A program made the translations under genes and the position numbers. From positions 62,001 to 126,000 of the forward strand of contig NZ_JTDK01000014.1 of the NCBI RefSeq assembly GCF_000802305.1: a DNA stretch of 64,000 bases, written 5' to 3'. Position 1 is the first letter of the stretch; each line of letters opens with the position of its first letter. Shown one piece after another: positions 1 to 8,196 of this stretch. The stretch comes from Microbacterium mangrovi (lineage in GTDB: Bacteria; Actinomycetota; Actinomycetes; Actinomycetales; Microbacteriaceae). The notes beneath the pieces were generated by a model, which saw nothing but the letters and a program-made list of their open reading frames with translations, had not been told where the DNA came from and did not search any database.

Positions 1-178
1 TCGCGGCGAGGGTCGAGTAGCGGATCGCGCGGGCGCGGTCGTTCTTGAGGATCGACAGGTTCACCACAGACACCCCGACCAGTTCCGACAGTCGCGTGAG
101 CGTCATGCCGCGCTCGGCGAGCAGTTCGTCGAGTCGGCAGTGGATGCCGGATGCCTCCTCCTCGTCCGCGGAGGTCAC
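1..178 (-). CDS. Small XRE/Cro-type HTH regulator (YozG-like), C-terminus outside window
   Basis: The reverse strand reads a short protein starting GTG at 178. It has an acidic leader (TSADEEEASG) followed by a helix-turn-helix: DELLAERGMTLTRLSELVGV, then a recognition helix and ILKNDRARAIRYSTLAA. This matches the small Cro/CI-like regulators (YozG type, about 70-80 residues) commonly encoded beside DUF2975 membrane proteins. The start overlaps the stop of the upstream DUF2975 gene by four bases (GTGA), so translation is probably coupled. It is the third gene of a leftward operon and may autoregulate through the dyad at 1651-1687. The last residues run off the left edge. Confidence 0.8.
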   Translation of the reverse strand, partial: MTSADEEEASGIHCRLDELLAERGMTLTRLSELVGVSVVNLSILKNDRARAIRYSTLAA

Positions 179-879
179 ACCAGGCCCTCGGTCTCACGCT
201 GCAGGACGGTGCCGTGCCTCATCAGCGCGGAGAACGCGGCGAGCCCGATCGCGAGCCAGACCGGCCACCAGTCGATCGCCCAGATGCCGGCGGCCTGGAC
301 GCCGTCGGGGCCGAGGCCGGCCGACACGATCTCCGCCAGCGCTTGCGTGCCGCCGTACTGCGCGACGACTTGCGTGGCGATGCCGCCGACGAGCACGACG
401 CTCGCGGCGATGAGGCTCAGGCGAGCGAGCTCCGGAGCGAACGGCTTGCCCTGGATGAAGCGGAAGCACGCGAGGGCGATCAGCCCCACGATGACGACCG
501 TGAGCCCGGTGCCGAGGAGATCCCCGACGGCGAGGATGCCGCGGGTCGGCGTGGACAGCAGATCGAAGCTCGTCAGCTGGGCGAGCGTGAACCCCCCGTC
601 CAGCTGGATCGAGCCCGCGGTCGCGAGCGCGTCCGACGATTCGGGCACCGGCCAGTAGGCGAGCGTGCGCACCGTGAACGGGATGCCGATCCCCGGCTGG
701 AACCAGAGGACGGTGCGGACAACGCCCCAGAGCAGCGCGAGCCCAGCCCACGCCGCCGAGATCATCAGCGCGATCCGGACGATGGGTGCCGCGTCCCTCG
801 TGCCACGGGTGCGGAACACCCACATGATGACGACGATGATCAGGACGGGCGTGCCGATTCCGATGAGCAGAGGGAACAT
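175..879 (-). CDS. DUF2975 family membrane protein
   Basis: A 234-residue, very hydrophobic protein with about four predicted membrane segments, at roughly residues 5-22, 30-50, 115-140 and 155-180, plus a C-terminal hydrophobic stretch. A short charged motif precedes membrane segment 4 (QGKPFAPELARLS), typical of DUF2975. It starts at ATG 879 and overlaps the stop of the preceding paralogue by one base (TGATG). It ends inside the start of the HTH gene. The family is usually encoded next to a small HTH regulator. Its biochemical function is unknown, and no catalytic motif is visible. Confidence 0.75.
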   Translation of the reverse strand: MFPLLIGIGTPVLIIVVIMWVFRTRGTRDAAPIVRIALMISAAWAGLALLWGVVRTVLWFQPGIGIPFTVRTLAYWPVPESSDALATAGSIQLDGGFTLAQLTSFDLLSTPTRGILAVGDLLGTGLTVVIVGLIALACFRFIQGKPFAPELARLSLIAASVVLVGGIATQVVAQYGGTQALAEIVSAGLGPDGVQAAGIWAIDWWPVWLAIGLAAFSALMRHGTVLQRETEGLV

Positions 880-1637
880 CAGACCAGCAACTCCGTGTCG
901 CGCTGCAGCTTCGCACCGTAGCGGAAGACGGCGGCCAGGGCGAGGAGGGCAAGGGCCGCCCCGATCGGCCACGCCGGCACTGTCACTGAGAACCCTCCCT
1001 CGGTGAACGCCGCCCCCGATTCGCCCGACGGCAGTGCCGCTGCGGATGCCGCACCCTTGCTGATGCCGTCGAGCATCGGTGCGGCGACCCCCAGCACGAG
1101 CACGGCGACCGCCGACACCGTCAGCGTGCGCGTGACTGTCCGGGCGAAGGGGATTCCGCGCAGCAGCTGGAAGCAGATGACCCCGAGTGCGACGGCCGGC
1201 AGCACTGCCAGGAGCGCCCAGAGCAGCTGATCGGTCGCGATGAGCGCCCGCACCCCGACGGTGAGTCCGGAAACCGTCGCCCATGCCGAGCTGACGCCGA
1301 AGCAATCGATTCCGGGGTGCGTCTTGGCTGCCGACTCGATCTCGCAGGGGAACCGATTGTCGAAGAGGGTCGTCTGGAACGGGAAGTCGTCGATGCTCAC
1401 GGTGGCGGCCGTCATCGTCTGGACGATGGTGAACGGCATCGAAATGAGGAACAGTCCCACGGCGACGCCGCACAGGGTGAGGGTGGCGTCGACCGCCAGG
1501 GTCGTGGTGTCCTCGCCGCGGCGGCGATATCGGCGGGCGATCAGCAGCACCGCGCCGACGATCACGGCCAGGAACAAGAGCATTCCGCCGACGAATCGCA
1601 ACAGCCCCCACGCGTCGTATCCGGTGTAGCTCCCCAT
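879..1637 (-). CDS. DUF2975 family membrane protein, paralogue
   Basis: A 252-residue membrane protein and the first gene of the leftward operon. It has the same layout as the next gene: an N-terminal membrane segment, an extracytoplasmic loop with two cysteines, and a GIPFARTVTRTLTVSA segment matching the partner's GKPFAPELARLSLIAA. The C-termini are also alike (LQRDTELLV against LQRETEGLV), so the two probably arose by duplication. ATG 1637 is preferred because CGGGG lies six bases upstream. ATG 1643 is possible, while a start at 1739 would run through the promoter dyad. The function is unknown. Confidence 0.75.
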   Translation of the reverse strand: MGSYTGYDAWGLLRFVGGMLLFLAVIVGAVLLIARRYRRRGEDTTTLAVDATLTLCGVAVGLFLISMPFTIVQTMTAATVSIDDFPFQTTLFDNRFPCEIESAAKTHPGIDCFGVSSAWATVSGLTVGVRALIATDQLLWALLAVLPAVALGVICFQLLRGIPFARTVTRTLTVSAVAVLVLGVAAPMLDGISKGAASAAALPSGESGAAFTEGGFSVTVPAWPIGAALALLALAAVFRYGAKLQRDTELLV

Positions 1638-1650
1638 CGGCATCCCCGAT

Positions 1651-1687
1651 CCATATCGATATTCGTTGTTAACGAAAAACGATATGG
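1651..1687. promoter_or_regulatory. Nested 37-bp dyad in front of the DUF2975-HTH operon
   Basis: Outer arms CCATATCG (1651-1658) and CGATATGG (1680-1687) and inner arms TTCGTT (1662-1667) and AACGAA (1671-1676) share one centre at 1669. The site lies just upstream of the first operon gene and about 120 bases from clpC. It is a likely operator, probably for the HTH protein encoded by this operon. That assignment is an inference from position. Confidence 0.6.
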
Positions 1688-1810
1688 CCCGATGCGGGCC
1701 CGCCGCAAGCCCGCAAGGCCGTATGCCCATGGCGAACACGGCCGCACGGCATCCATCCGCTCGTTACGCTCGAAGGACGACGCCCCCAGTGCGTCCGCAA
1801 GGAGTTGACG

Positions 1811-4345
1811 ATGTTCGAGAGATTCACCGACCGGGCCCGTCGCGTTGTTGTGCTTGCGCAAGAAGAAGCCAAGATGCTCAACCACAACTACATCGGCACG
1901 GAGCACATCCTCCTCGGCCTCATCCACGAGGGCGAGGGCGTGGCGGCGAAGGCGCTGGAGAGCCTGGGTATCTCGCTCGACGCGGTGCGCGAGCAGGTGC
2001 AGGACATCATCGGTCAGGGCCAGCAGCAGCCGACGGGGCACATCCCGTTCACGCCGCGCGCCAAGAAGGTGCTGGAGCTGTCGCTGCGCGAAGCGCTGCA
2101 GCTCGGGCACAACTACATCGGTACCGAGCACATCCTGCTGGGTCTCATCCGCGAGGGTGAGGGCGTGGCCGCACAGGTGCTCGTCAAGCTCGGGGCCGAC
2201 CTGAACAAGGTGCGTCAGCAGGTGATCCAGCTGCTGAGCGGATATCAGGGGAAGGAGCCTGCAGGGGTGTCCGGCGCAGCCCATGACAACAACCCGCAGC
2301 AGGCGCAGAACGGCTCCCAGGTTCTCGACCAGTTCGGCCGCAACCTGACCCAGGCCGCCCGCGACGGAAAACTCGACCCGGTCATCGGGCGCGAGAAGGA
2401 GATCGAGCGGGTCATGCAGATCCTCTCCCGCCGATCCAAGAACAACCCGGTGCTGATCGGCGAGCCCGGCGTCGGCAAGACCGCCGTCGTCGAAGGCCTC
2501 GCCCAGGCCATCGTCAAGGGCGATGTGCCCGAGACGCTGAAGGACAAGCAGCTGTACTCGCTCGACCTCGGCTCGCTCATCGCCGGTTCCCGCTACCGCG
2601 GCGACTTCGAAGAGCGCCTGAAGAAGGTCACCAAGGAGATCCGCACCCGCGGCGACATCATCGTCTTCATCGACGAGATCCACACGCTGGTCGGAGCCGG
2701 TGCGGCCGAGGGCGCGATCGATGCGGCATCCATCCTCAAGCCCCTGCTGGCACGAGGCGAGCTGCAGACGATCGGCGCCACGACGCTCGACGAGTACCGC
2801 AAGCACTTCGAGAAGGATGCCGCGCTCGAGCGCCGGTTCCAGCCGATCCAGGTCGCCGAACCGTCGCTGCCGCACGCCATCAACATCCTGAAGGGCCTGC
2901 GCGACCGCTACGAGGCGCACCACAAGGTGCAGATCACCGACGGCGCCATCGTCGCCGCGGCGAACCTCGCCGACCGGTACATCAGCGACCGCTTCCTGCC
3001 CGACAAGGCCATCGACCTGATCGACGAGGCCGGCGCGCGCCTGCGCCTGTCGATCCTGTCCAGCCCGCCCGAGCTGCGCGAGTTCGACGACAAGATCCAG
3101 AAGGTCCGCGAAGCCAAGGAGCTCGCCTCCGAGGAGCAGGACTTCGAGAAGGCGGCATCCCTCCGCGACGAGGAGAAGTCCCTGCTCGCGGAGCGTCTGC
3201 GCCTCGAGAAGCAGTGGCGCTCCGGCGACGTCGCCACCAACGCGACCGTCGACGAGGGCCTGATCGCCGAGGTGCTCGCCCAGGCGACCGGCATCCCGGT
3301 GTTCAAGCTCACCGAAGAGGAGAGCGCACGCCTGGTGTTCATGGAGAAGGCGCTGCACCAGCGCGTCATCGGCCAGGAGCAGGCGATCGCGGCCCTGTCG
3401 AAGACGATCCGTCGTCAGCGCGCCGGCCTCAAGGACCCGAAGCGCCCGTCGGGCTCGTTCATCTTCGCCGGCCCCACCGGCGTCGGAAAGACCGAGCTGG
3501 CCAAGGCGCTCGCCGAGTTCCTGTTCGACGACGAGGGCGCCCTGATCTCGCTCGACATGAGTGAGTTCAGCGAGAAGCACACCGTGTCGCGGCTGTTCGG
3601 CGCCCCTCCCGGGTTCGTCGGCTTCGAAGAGGGCGGCCAGCTCACCGAGAAGGTGCGCCGCAAGCCGTTCTCCGTGGTCCTGTTCGACGAGATCGAGAAG
3701 GCCCACCCGGACATCTTCAACTCGCTCCTGCAGATCCTCGAAGAGGGTCGCCTGACCGACGGTCAGGGCCGCGTGGTCGACTTCAAGAACACCGTGATCA
3801 TCATGACGACGAACCTCGGTTCGTCGGCGATCGCCGGTGGCCCGGTCGGCTTCCAGGTCGAAGGCAACACGCAGACGACCTACGAGCGGATGAAGGGCAA
3901 GGTCGACGAGGAGCTCAAGCGTCAGTTCAAGCCCGAGTTCCTCAACCGCGTCGACGACATCATCGTGTTCCCGCAGCTGACCAAGCCGGAGCTGATCGCG
4001 ATCGTGGACCTGTTCACGAAGCGCCTCAGCACGCGCCTGCTCGACCGCGACATGACGATCGAGCTGACGCAGGCCGCCAAGGAGCGCCTCATCGAGATCG
4101 GCTTCGACCCGGCGCTCGGCGCCCGGCCGCTGCGCCGTGCGATGCAGCGCGAGATCGAGGACGGCCTCAGCGAGAAGATCCTGCACGGCGAGCTCAACCC
4201 CGGCGACCACGTCAAGGTGGACTCCGAGAACGGCGAGTTCCTGTTCGAGCACGGTCCCCGTGGTGAGAAGGTCGCGGTCGGCGTCGTCGGCGGCGGCGAG
4301 ATCACCGCGAGCCCCGACCTGACGATCACGCAGACCGACATCTGA
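1811..4345 (+). CDS. clpC: ATP-dependent Clp protease ATP-binding subunit ClpC
   Basis: An 844-residue Hsp100/Clp AAA+ unfoldase, the usual ClpC length. Two N-terminal Clp repeats each contain [13 protein letters not shown] (about residues 5-70 and 80-150). The first AAA+ domain has Walker A GEPGVGKT near residue 217 and a Walker B ending in IDEIHTL. A UVR-like middle segment lies around residues 425-460. The second AAA+ domain has [14 protein letters not shown] near residue 554 and the C-terminal ClpB-D2-like domain. It unfolds substrates for the ClpP peptidase in the cytoplasm and is usually essential in actinobacteria. ATG 1811 is chosen because AAGGAG sits six bases upstream. A hairpin terminator follows. 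Confidence 0.97.
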   Translation: MFERFTDRARRVVVLAQEEAKMLNHNYIGTEHILLGLIHEGEGVAAKALESLGISLDAVREQVQDIIGQGQQQPTGHIPFTPRAKKVLELSLREALQLGHNYIGTEHILLGLIREGEGVAAQVLVKLGADLNKVRQQVIQLLSGYQGKEPAGVSGAAHDNNPQQAQNGSQVLDQFGRNLTQAARDGKLDPVIGREKEIERVMQILSRRSKNNPVLIGEPGVGKTAVVEGLAQAIVKGDVPETLKDKQLYSLDLGSLIAGSRYRGDFEERLKKVTKEIRTRGDIIVFIDEIHTLVGAGAAEGAIDAASILKPLLARGELQTIGATTLDEYRKHFEKDAALERRFQPIQVAEPSLPHAINILKGLRDRYEAHHKVQITDGAIVAAANLADRYISDRFLPDKAIDLIDEAGARLRLSILSSPPELREFDDKIQKVREAKELASEEQDFEKAASLRDEEKSLLAERLRLEKQWRSGDVATNATVDEGLIAEVLAQATGIPVFKLTEEESARLVFMEKALHQRVIGQEQAIAALSKTIRRQRAGLKDPKRPSGSFIFAGPTGVGKTELAKALAEFLFDDEGALISLDMSEFSEKHTVSRLFGAPPGFVGFEEGGQLTEKVRRKPFSVVLFDEIEKAHPDIFNSLLQILEEGRLTDGQGRVVDFKNTVIIMTTNLGSSAIAGGPVGFQVEGNTQTTYERMKGKVDEELKRQFKPEFLNRVDDIIVFPQLTKPELIAIVDLFTKRLSTRLLDRDMTIELTQAAKERLIEIGFDPALGARPLRRAMQREIEDGLSEKILHGELNPGDHVKVDSENGEFLFEHGPRGEKVAVGVVGGGEITASPDLTITQTDI

Positions 4346-4359
4346 CGCATCGTCCACCA

Positions 4360-4400
4360 GCGGATGCCCCGGCCACACGGCCGGGGCATCCGCTGTTTGT
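4360..4400 (+). terminator. clpC terminator hairpin
   Basis: A perfect 15-bp stem (4360-4374 with 4379-4393) around a four-base ACAC loop is followed by TGTTTGT. It lies 15 bases after the clpC stop and before the next gene, consistent with intrinsic termination. Confidence 0.8.
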
Positions 4401-4426
4401 CAGGCGGCTCGTTCTAGGCTGGACGG

Positions 4427-4948
4427 GTGACCGATCGTCAGGCTCCGCGCCCCTTCTCCGTGCGCCCGGCTCGCAGCGACGACATGGTCGGCATCCACGC
4501 GATGCTGGAGCCGTACGTGCAGCGCGGCATCCTGCTCGGCAAAGACATCGTCGTGCTGTACGAGGCGACTCAGCAGTTCCTCGTCGCCGAAGCCGACGGC
4601 GAGCTCATCGGATGCGGGGCCCTGCACGTCATGTGGGAGGACCTGGGCGAGGTGCGCACGCTGCTCGTGTCGGACGACTGGGTGCGCCACGGGGTGGGGC
4701 GGGCGATCGTCGAACAGCTCGAGGCGAACGCCCGGGCCCTGGGCCTCACGCGGCTGTTCTGCCTCACGTTCGAGGTGGACTTCTTCACCCGGCGCGGATT
4801 CGAGCCCATCGGCGAGCAGGTCGTCGACCCCGACGTGTACTCGCAGCTGGTGCGGAGTCCGGATGCCGGCATCCACGAATTCCTCGACCTGGCGCACGTG
4901 AAACCGAACACCCTCGGCAACACGCGCATGCTCAAGCGGCTCGTCTGA
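4427..4948 (+). CDS. argA: Amino-acid (glutamate) N-acetyltransferase, actinobacterial ArgA type
   Basis: A 173-residue GNAT-fold enzyme. It shares the features of the short actinobacterial ArgA (Mycobacterium tuberculosis Rv2747 type): an N-terminal VRPARSDD beta strand, LYEATQQFLVAE, IGCGALHVMWEDLGEVRTL, the acetyl-CoA loop around HGVGRAIVEQL, FEVDFFTRRGF, and the C-terminal HVKPNTLGNTRML signature. Such enzymes acetylate glutamate for arginine biosynthesis. GTG 4427 is the first in-frame start after the clpC terminator. The gene stands alone rather than with other arg genes, which is usual for this family. Confidence 0.85.
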   Translation: MTDRQAPRPFSVRPARSDDMVGIHAMLEPYVQRGILLGKDIVVLYEATQQFLVAEADGELIGCGALHVMWEDLGEVRTLLVSDDWVRHGVGRAIVEQLEANARALGLTRLFCLTFEVDFFTRRGFEPIGEQVVDPDVYSQLVRSPDAGIHEFLDLAHVKPNTLGNTRMLKRLV

Positions 4949-5024
4949 CGGGCTGCGCCGAGTCTGCGCATCCTCCGGTTGCGGGCGTGGGCGCCGTGGA
5001 TGCCGCGGATCGCCTGCTTACCCT

Positions 5025-5732
5025 GTGACCGTGACCACTCCAGAGCCCCGGCCTCGCCCGTCCAAGGCCGTGTACCGCCGCCGCCGGCTGGTGGCGCTGC
5101 TGATTCTGGTTGTCGTCATCGCCGTCATCTGGCTGCTGATCGCACGCCCCTGGTCGGGCAGTGCGACCGCCGCCTCGACGTCGACGACGTCGCCGGCCGC
5201 GGCCGCCGCCGTTCAGACGAGCCCCACGCCCACCCCGACGCCCACCGTGATGTCGCCGAGTCCGTCGCCGACCGCGTCCGGTTCGCCGTCGCCGTCGCCG
5301 TCGCCGTCGAGCACCGCCGTCGCTTCCGCGTGTGACGCGTCGTCGGTCACGGTGGTGCCGTTGACCGACCACACCGTCTACGCGGCCGGGCAGAATCCCA
5401 AGCTGTCGATCAAGCTCACCAACACCAGCGCCGTCGCCTGCAAGATCAATGTCGGCACGGCCACGCAGTCGTTCACCATCACGAGCGGCACCGATACGTG
5501 GTGGCGTTCCACCGACTGCCAGAAGGACCCGAGCGACATGGTCGTGCTGCTGAAGGCCGGCCAGACGGTGACCAGTTCGACGCCGGTCGTCTGGGACCGC
5601 ACGCGGTCGTCGGTGAACAGCTGCGTGTCGAAGTCGCGGCCCGTGGCTCCGTCCGGGGGAGCGACCTACCACCTCACGGTGTCGATCGGCGGGTTCGATG
5701 CGCTCACCGACACGGTGTTCCAGCTCGGCTGA
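5025..5732 (+). CDS. Membrane-anchored extracytoplasmic protein of unknown function
   Basis: A 235-residue protein. A cytoplasmic arginine-rich head (about residues 1-22) is followed by one membrane segment (ALLILVVVIAVIWLLIA, about 25-42). Next comes a low-complexity Ser/Thr/Pro linker with SPSPSP-type repeats to about residue 105. A C-terminal beta-rich domain follows with four cysteines (CDAS, ACKI, DCQK, SCVS) that could form two disulfides. The topology predicts an outward-facing domain on a flexible tether. I do not recognise a specific family. It starts with GTG (5025 or 5031, both in frame) and converges on radA with only 15 bases between stops. Confidence 0.75.
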   Translation: MTVTTPEPRPRPSKAVYRRRRLVALLILVVVIAVIWLLIARPWSGSATAASTSTTSPAAAAAVQTSPTPTPTPTVMSPSPSPTASGSPSPSPSPSSTAVASACDASSVTVVPLTDHTVYAAGQNPKLSIKLTNTSAVACKINVGTATQSFTITSGTDTWWRSTDCQKDPSDMVVLLKAGQTVTSSTPVVWDRTRSSVNSCVSKSRPVAPSGGATYHLTVSIGGFDALTDTVFQLG

Positions 5733-5747
5733 CGAGGCCGAGGGCGC

Positions 5748-7139
5748 TCAGAACTCCGGAACGTCGCTGAGGTCGCGCGGGCCGGCCGGGACCGCAGCGC
5801 GGCGACGCCGGGCCCGGGTCGTGCCCACGGCCGCGAGTGCCCCGCCGAGGTCGGCGGACGTGGCATCCACCACCATCCGATAGCCGAGCCGGGTGGCTTC
5901 GCCGCGGCGCTGGTTCGACTGGGTGACCGGACGGATTTCGCCGGCGAGGCTGAGCTCGCCGATCGCGGCGACGTGGCGCGGCATGGCGTGACCGGTGATC
6001 GCGTTGGCGACCGCGATGGCGATCGCGAGGTCGGCGGCCGGCTCGGTCAGCCGCACGCCCCCGACGGTCGAGACGTAGACGTCTTGATCGGAGACCTTGA
6101 TGCCGCCGCGCTTCTCGAGCACCGCGAGCACCATGGCGACGCGGGCGGCATCCACCCCATTGACGATGCGTCGCGGATTCGGGATGCCGGTGGGGATCGT
6201 CAGCGCCTGTACCTCGACCGGCAGGGCGCGGCGTCCTTCGAGCGCGATCGTGACGCAGGTGCCCTCGACCGGCTCGCCGTGCCCGAGGAACAGCGCGCTG
6301 GGGTCGGGGACCTCGGTGATGCCGTTGCCGGTCATGTCGAAGCATCCGACCTCATCGGTCGCCCCGAAGCGGTTCTTGAGCGCGCGGACGAACCGCAGCG
6401 AGGTCTGCCGGTCGCCCTCGAAGTGGCAGACGACGTCGACGAGGTGCTCGAGGATGCGGGGACCGGCGATGGAGCCGTCTTTGGTGACGTGGCCGACGAT
6501 GATCACCGGCAGATCGCGCTCCTTGGCCACGCGGATGAGGGCCGAGGCGACCTCGCGCACCTGACTGGGATGCCCCGCCGCGCCGTCGGACTGCGCCGAG
6601 GAGACGGTCTGCACCGAGTCGACGATGAGGAGGTCGGGCTGCACCTCGTCGACGTGCCCGAGGATCGTGCCGAGGTCGGTCTCGCTCGCCAGATACAGTT
6701 CGTCGTGCAGAGCGCCGGTGCGTTCGGCGCGCAGGCGCACCTGCGGGGCGGACTCCTCGCCGCTCGCGTAGAGCACGCGGTGACCCGCCTGGGCGCCCTG
6801 GGCCGCGACCTCGAGCAGCAGCGTGGACTTGCCGACGCCGGGTTCGCCGGACAGGAGGATGGCGGCGCCGGGCACGAGTCCGCCGCCGAGCACGCGGTCG
6901 AACTCGCCGATGCCGGTGGTGCGCCGCATCGTGTCGGTGGTGTCGATGTGGGTGATCGGGCGGGCCTTGCGTGCCGGGGCCGTGGGCGTGACGAGCTTGA
7001 CGATGCCGGTCTGCTCGCCGGCTTCGACCACGGTGCCCCACTGCTGGCACTCGCCGCAGCGACCCACCCAGCGCAGCGTCGTCCACCCGCACTCCGTGCA
7101 GCGGAACGGTGCGGACTGCGCGGGGCGTTTGGTGGCCAT
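5748..7139 (-). CDS. radA: DNA repair protein RadA
   Basis: A 463-residue RadA/Sms branch-migration ATPase acting in recombinational repair. Its features in order are a four-cysteine zinc finger (Cys14, Cys17, Cys28, Cys31), a RecA-like core with Walker A GEPGVGKST, the RadA-specific KNRFG motif followed by ATDEVG, and a C-terminal Lon-protease-like domain. Length and order match the family. ATG 7139 gives the canonical MATKRPAQSAPFRCTECGW start. An upstream in-frame extension of 32 residues has no family support. The gene is transcribed leftwards and convergent with the membrane-anchored protein gene. Confidence 0.96.
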   Translation of the reverse strand: MATKRPAQSAPFRCTECGWTTLRWVGRCGECQQWGTVVEAGEQTGIVKLVTPTAPARKARPITHIDTTDTMRRTTGIGEFDRVLGGGLVPGAAILLSGEPGVGKSTLLLEVAAQGAQAGHRVLYASGEESAPQVRLRAERTGALHDELYLASETDLGTILGHVDEVQPDLLIVDSVQTVSSAQSDGAAGHPSQVREVASALIRVAKERDLPVIIVGHVTKDGSIAGPRILEHLVDVVCHFEGDRQTSLRFVRALKNRFGATDEVGCFDMTGNGITEVPDPSALFLGHGEPVEGTCVTIALEGRRALPVEVQALTIPTGIPNPRRIVNGVDAARVAMVLAVLEKRGGIKVSDQDVYVSTVGGVRLTEPAADLAIAIAVANAITGHAMPRHVAAIGELSLAGEIRPVTQSNQRRGEATRLGYRMVVDATSADLGGALAAVGTTRARRRRAAVPAGPRDLSDVPEF

Positions 7140-7325
7140 GAGACGAGCGTAGGCGCGGCCCCCGACATCGGTGTGCGCCGGCCCGGGCCGAATCGCGTAC
7201 CGAATGCAGGACCGACAGGTCGCGGGCTCACGCACGCCCGCGCGTTTGCGCGGACGGGACGCCGCCCGGGTCGAGATCGTCCTGCGTTCGGTACGCCGCG
7301 CGCAGCGGCCCGGGCGGCGCCGGCC

Positions 7326-8120
7326 TCACACCACCGGCGTATACGCCACGATCTGCACGCCCGGCACGTCGGAGGGCCGCAGCTGGTGGTGCTCGTACCG
7401 GACGAGCCCGGCATCCGGATGGTGGAACACCCGCTCCCGCGACGTGAACCCCTGGACGTCGTGGCGGGCCCAGCCTTCGCGGAACTCGGGGCTGTCCTCG
7501 CGCAGCCGCTCGATGAACGCCCGCAGGTCGGGGTCGGTGAGGCGTGCGGCGGTCTCCGCCCGGAACTCGCCGAGGAACCGGCGGCTGGTCTCGGGCCAGT
7601 CCGCGAGCAGTGCACGCACGGCGGGGTCGGTGAACACCACGCGCAGCAGATTGCGGTCTTCGGCCGGGATGCGTGCGACGTTCGGGTAGAGGCGCTCGTA
7701 CGCATCGTTCCAGCCGGCGATGCGCCAGTTGGGGGTGAGGGCGAACGCGGGGTTGTCGCCCAGCGCATCGAGAAGGTGCTGCACGTGGGCGGGCAGCTCG
7801 TCGGCAGCCGCGTCGCCGAGCGCGCTCGACGGCGCAAGGCCCGCCAGCGACAGGGCGTACCGCCGTCCGGCGTCGTCCAGTCGCAGCACGCGGGAGACGG
7901 CATCCATCACCTGCTGCGACGGGTTGATGTCGCGCCCCTGCTCGAGCCACGTGTACCAGGTGACGCTGACCCCCGACAGGTACGAGACCTCTTCGCGGCG
8001 CAGGCCCACCGTGCGGCCGCGCCCGGCGGGCGGGAGCCCGTGGTCGGCACGCACCAGCTGCTCGCGCCGGGCACGCAGGAACGCACCGAGTTCGGCGCGG
8101 CGTCCGGGTGGGGGAGTCAT
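7326..8120 (-). CDS. MmyB-family HTH transcriptional regulator
   Basis: A 264-residue regulator with an N-terminal XRE-type HTH (LGAFLRARREQL, then VGLRREEVSYLSGVSVTWYTWLEQGRDI). The C-terminal domain is of the MmyB ligand-binding type (about residues 105-255), including ARIPAEDRNLLRVVFTDP and the FTSRERVFHHPDAG tail. MmyB-like regulators normally act on a divergent neighbouring gene and are thought to sense a fatty-acid-like ligand. Here the divergent neighbour is ilvD, and GTAGTG repeats lie between the two starts. The start ATG 8120 lies 13 bases from the first operator repeat. Confidence 0.88.
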   Translation of the reverse strand: MTPPPGRRAELGAFLRARREQLVRADHGLPPAGRGRTVGLRREEVSYLSGVSVTWYTWLEQGRDINPSQQVMDAVSRVLRLDDAGRRYALSLAGLAPSSALGDAAADELPAHVQHLLDALGDNPAFALTPNWRIAGWNDAYERLYPNVARIPAEDRNLLRVVFTDPAVRALLADWPETSRRFLGEFRAETAARLTDPDLRAFIERLREDSPEFREGWARHDVQGFTSRERVFHHPDAGLVRYEHHQLRPSDVPGVQIVAYTPVV

Positions 8121-8132
8121 CCCTCCAGGGTA

Positions 8133-8156
8133 GTAGTGCCACTACCAGGAGTAGTG
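8133..8156. promoter_or_regulatory. GTAGTG palindrome plus half-site between mmyB-like gene and ilvD
   Basis: GTAGTG (8133-8138) and CACTAC (8140-8145) form a perfect dyad about one base, and a third GTAGTG lies at 8151-8156. The position between two divergent starts fits an operator for the MmyB-type regulator. Binding is inferred. Confidence 0.65.
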
Positions 8157-8196
8157 GCGTCTTCTCTGTACGGCATCCGGACCCGATTCTGGAACC

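Noticed and set aside
1562..4378. A 938-codon open frame antisense to clpC
   Set aside because: Composition is a high-GC shadow of clpC (Leu/Asp/Arg-rich, no domain). clpC on the other strand is certain.
5200..5320. Tandem-looking GTCGCC repeats
   Set aside because: These are codons of the Ser/Pro-rich linker of an exported protein, not a separate repeat or CRISPR.
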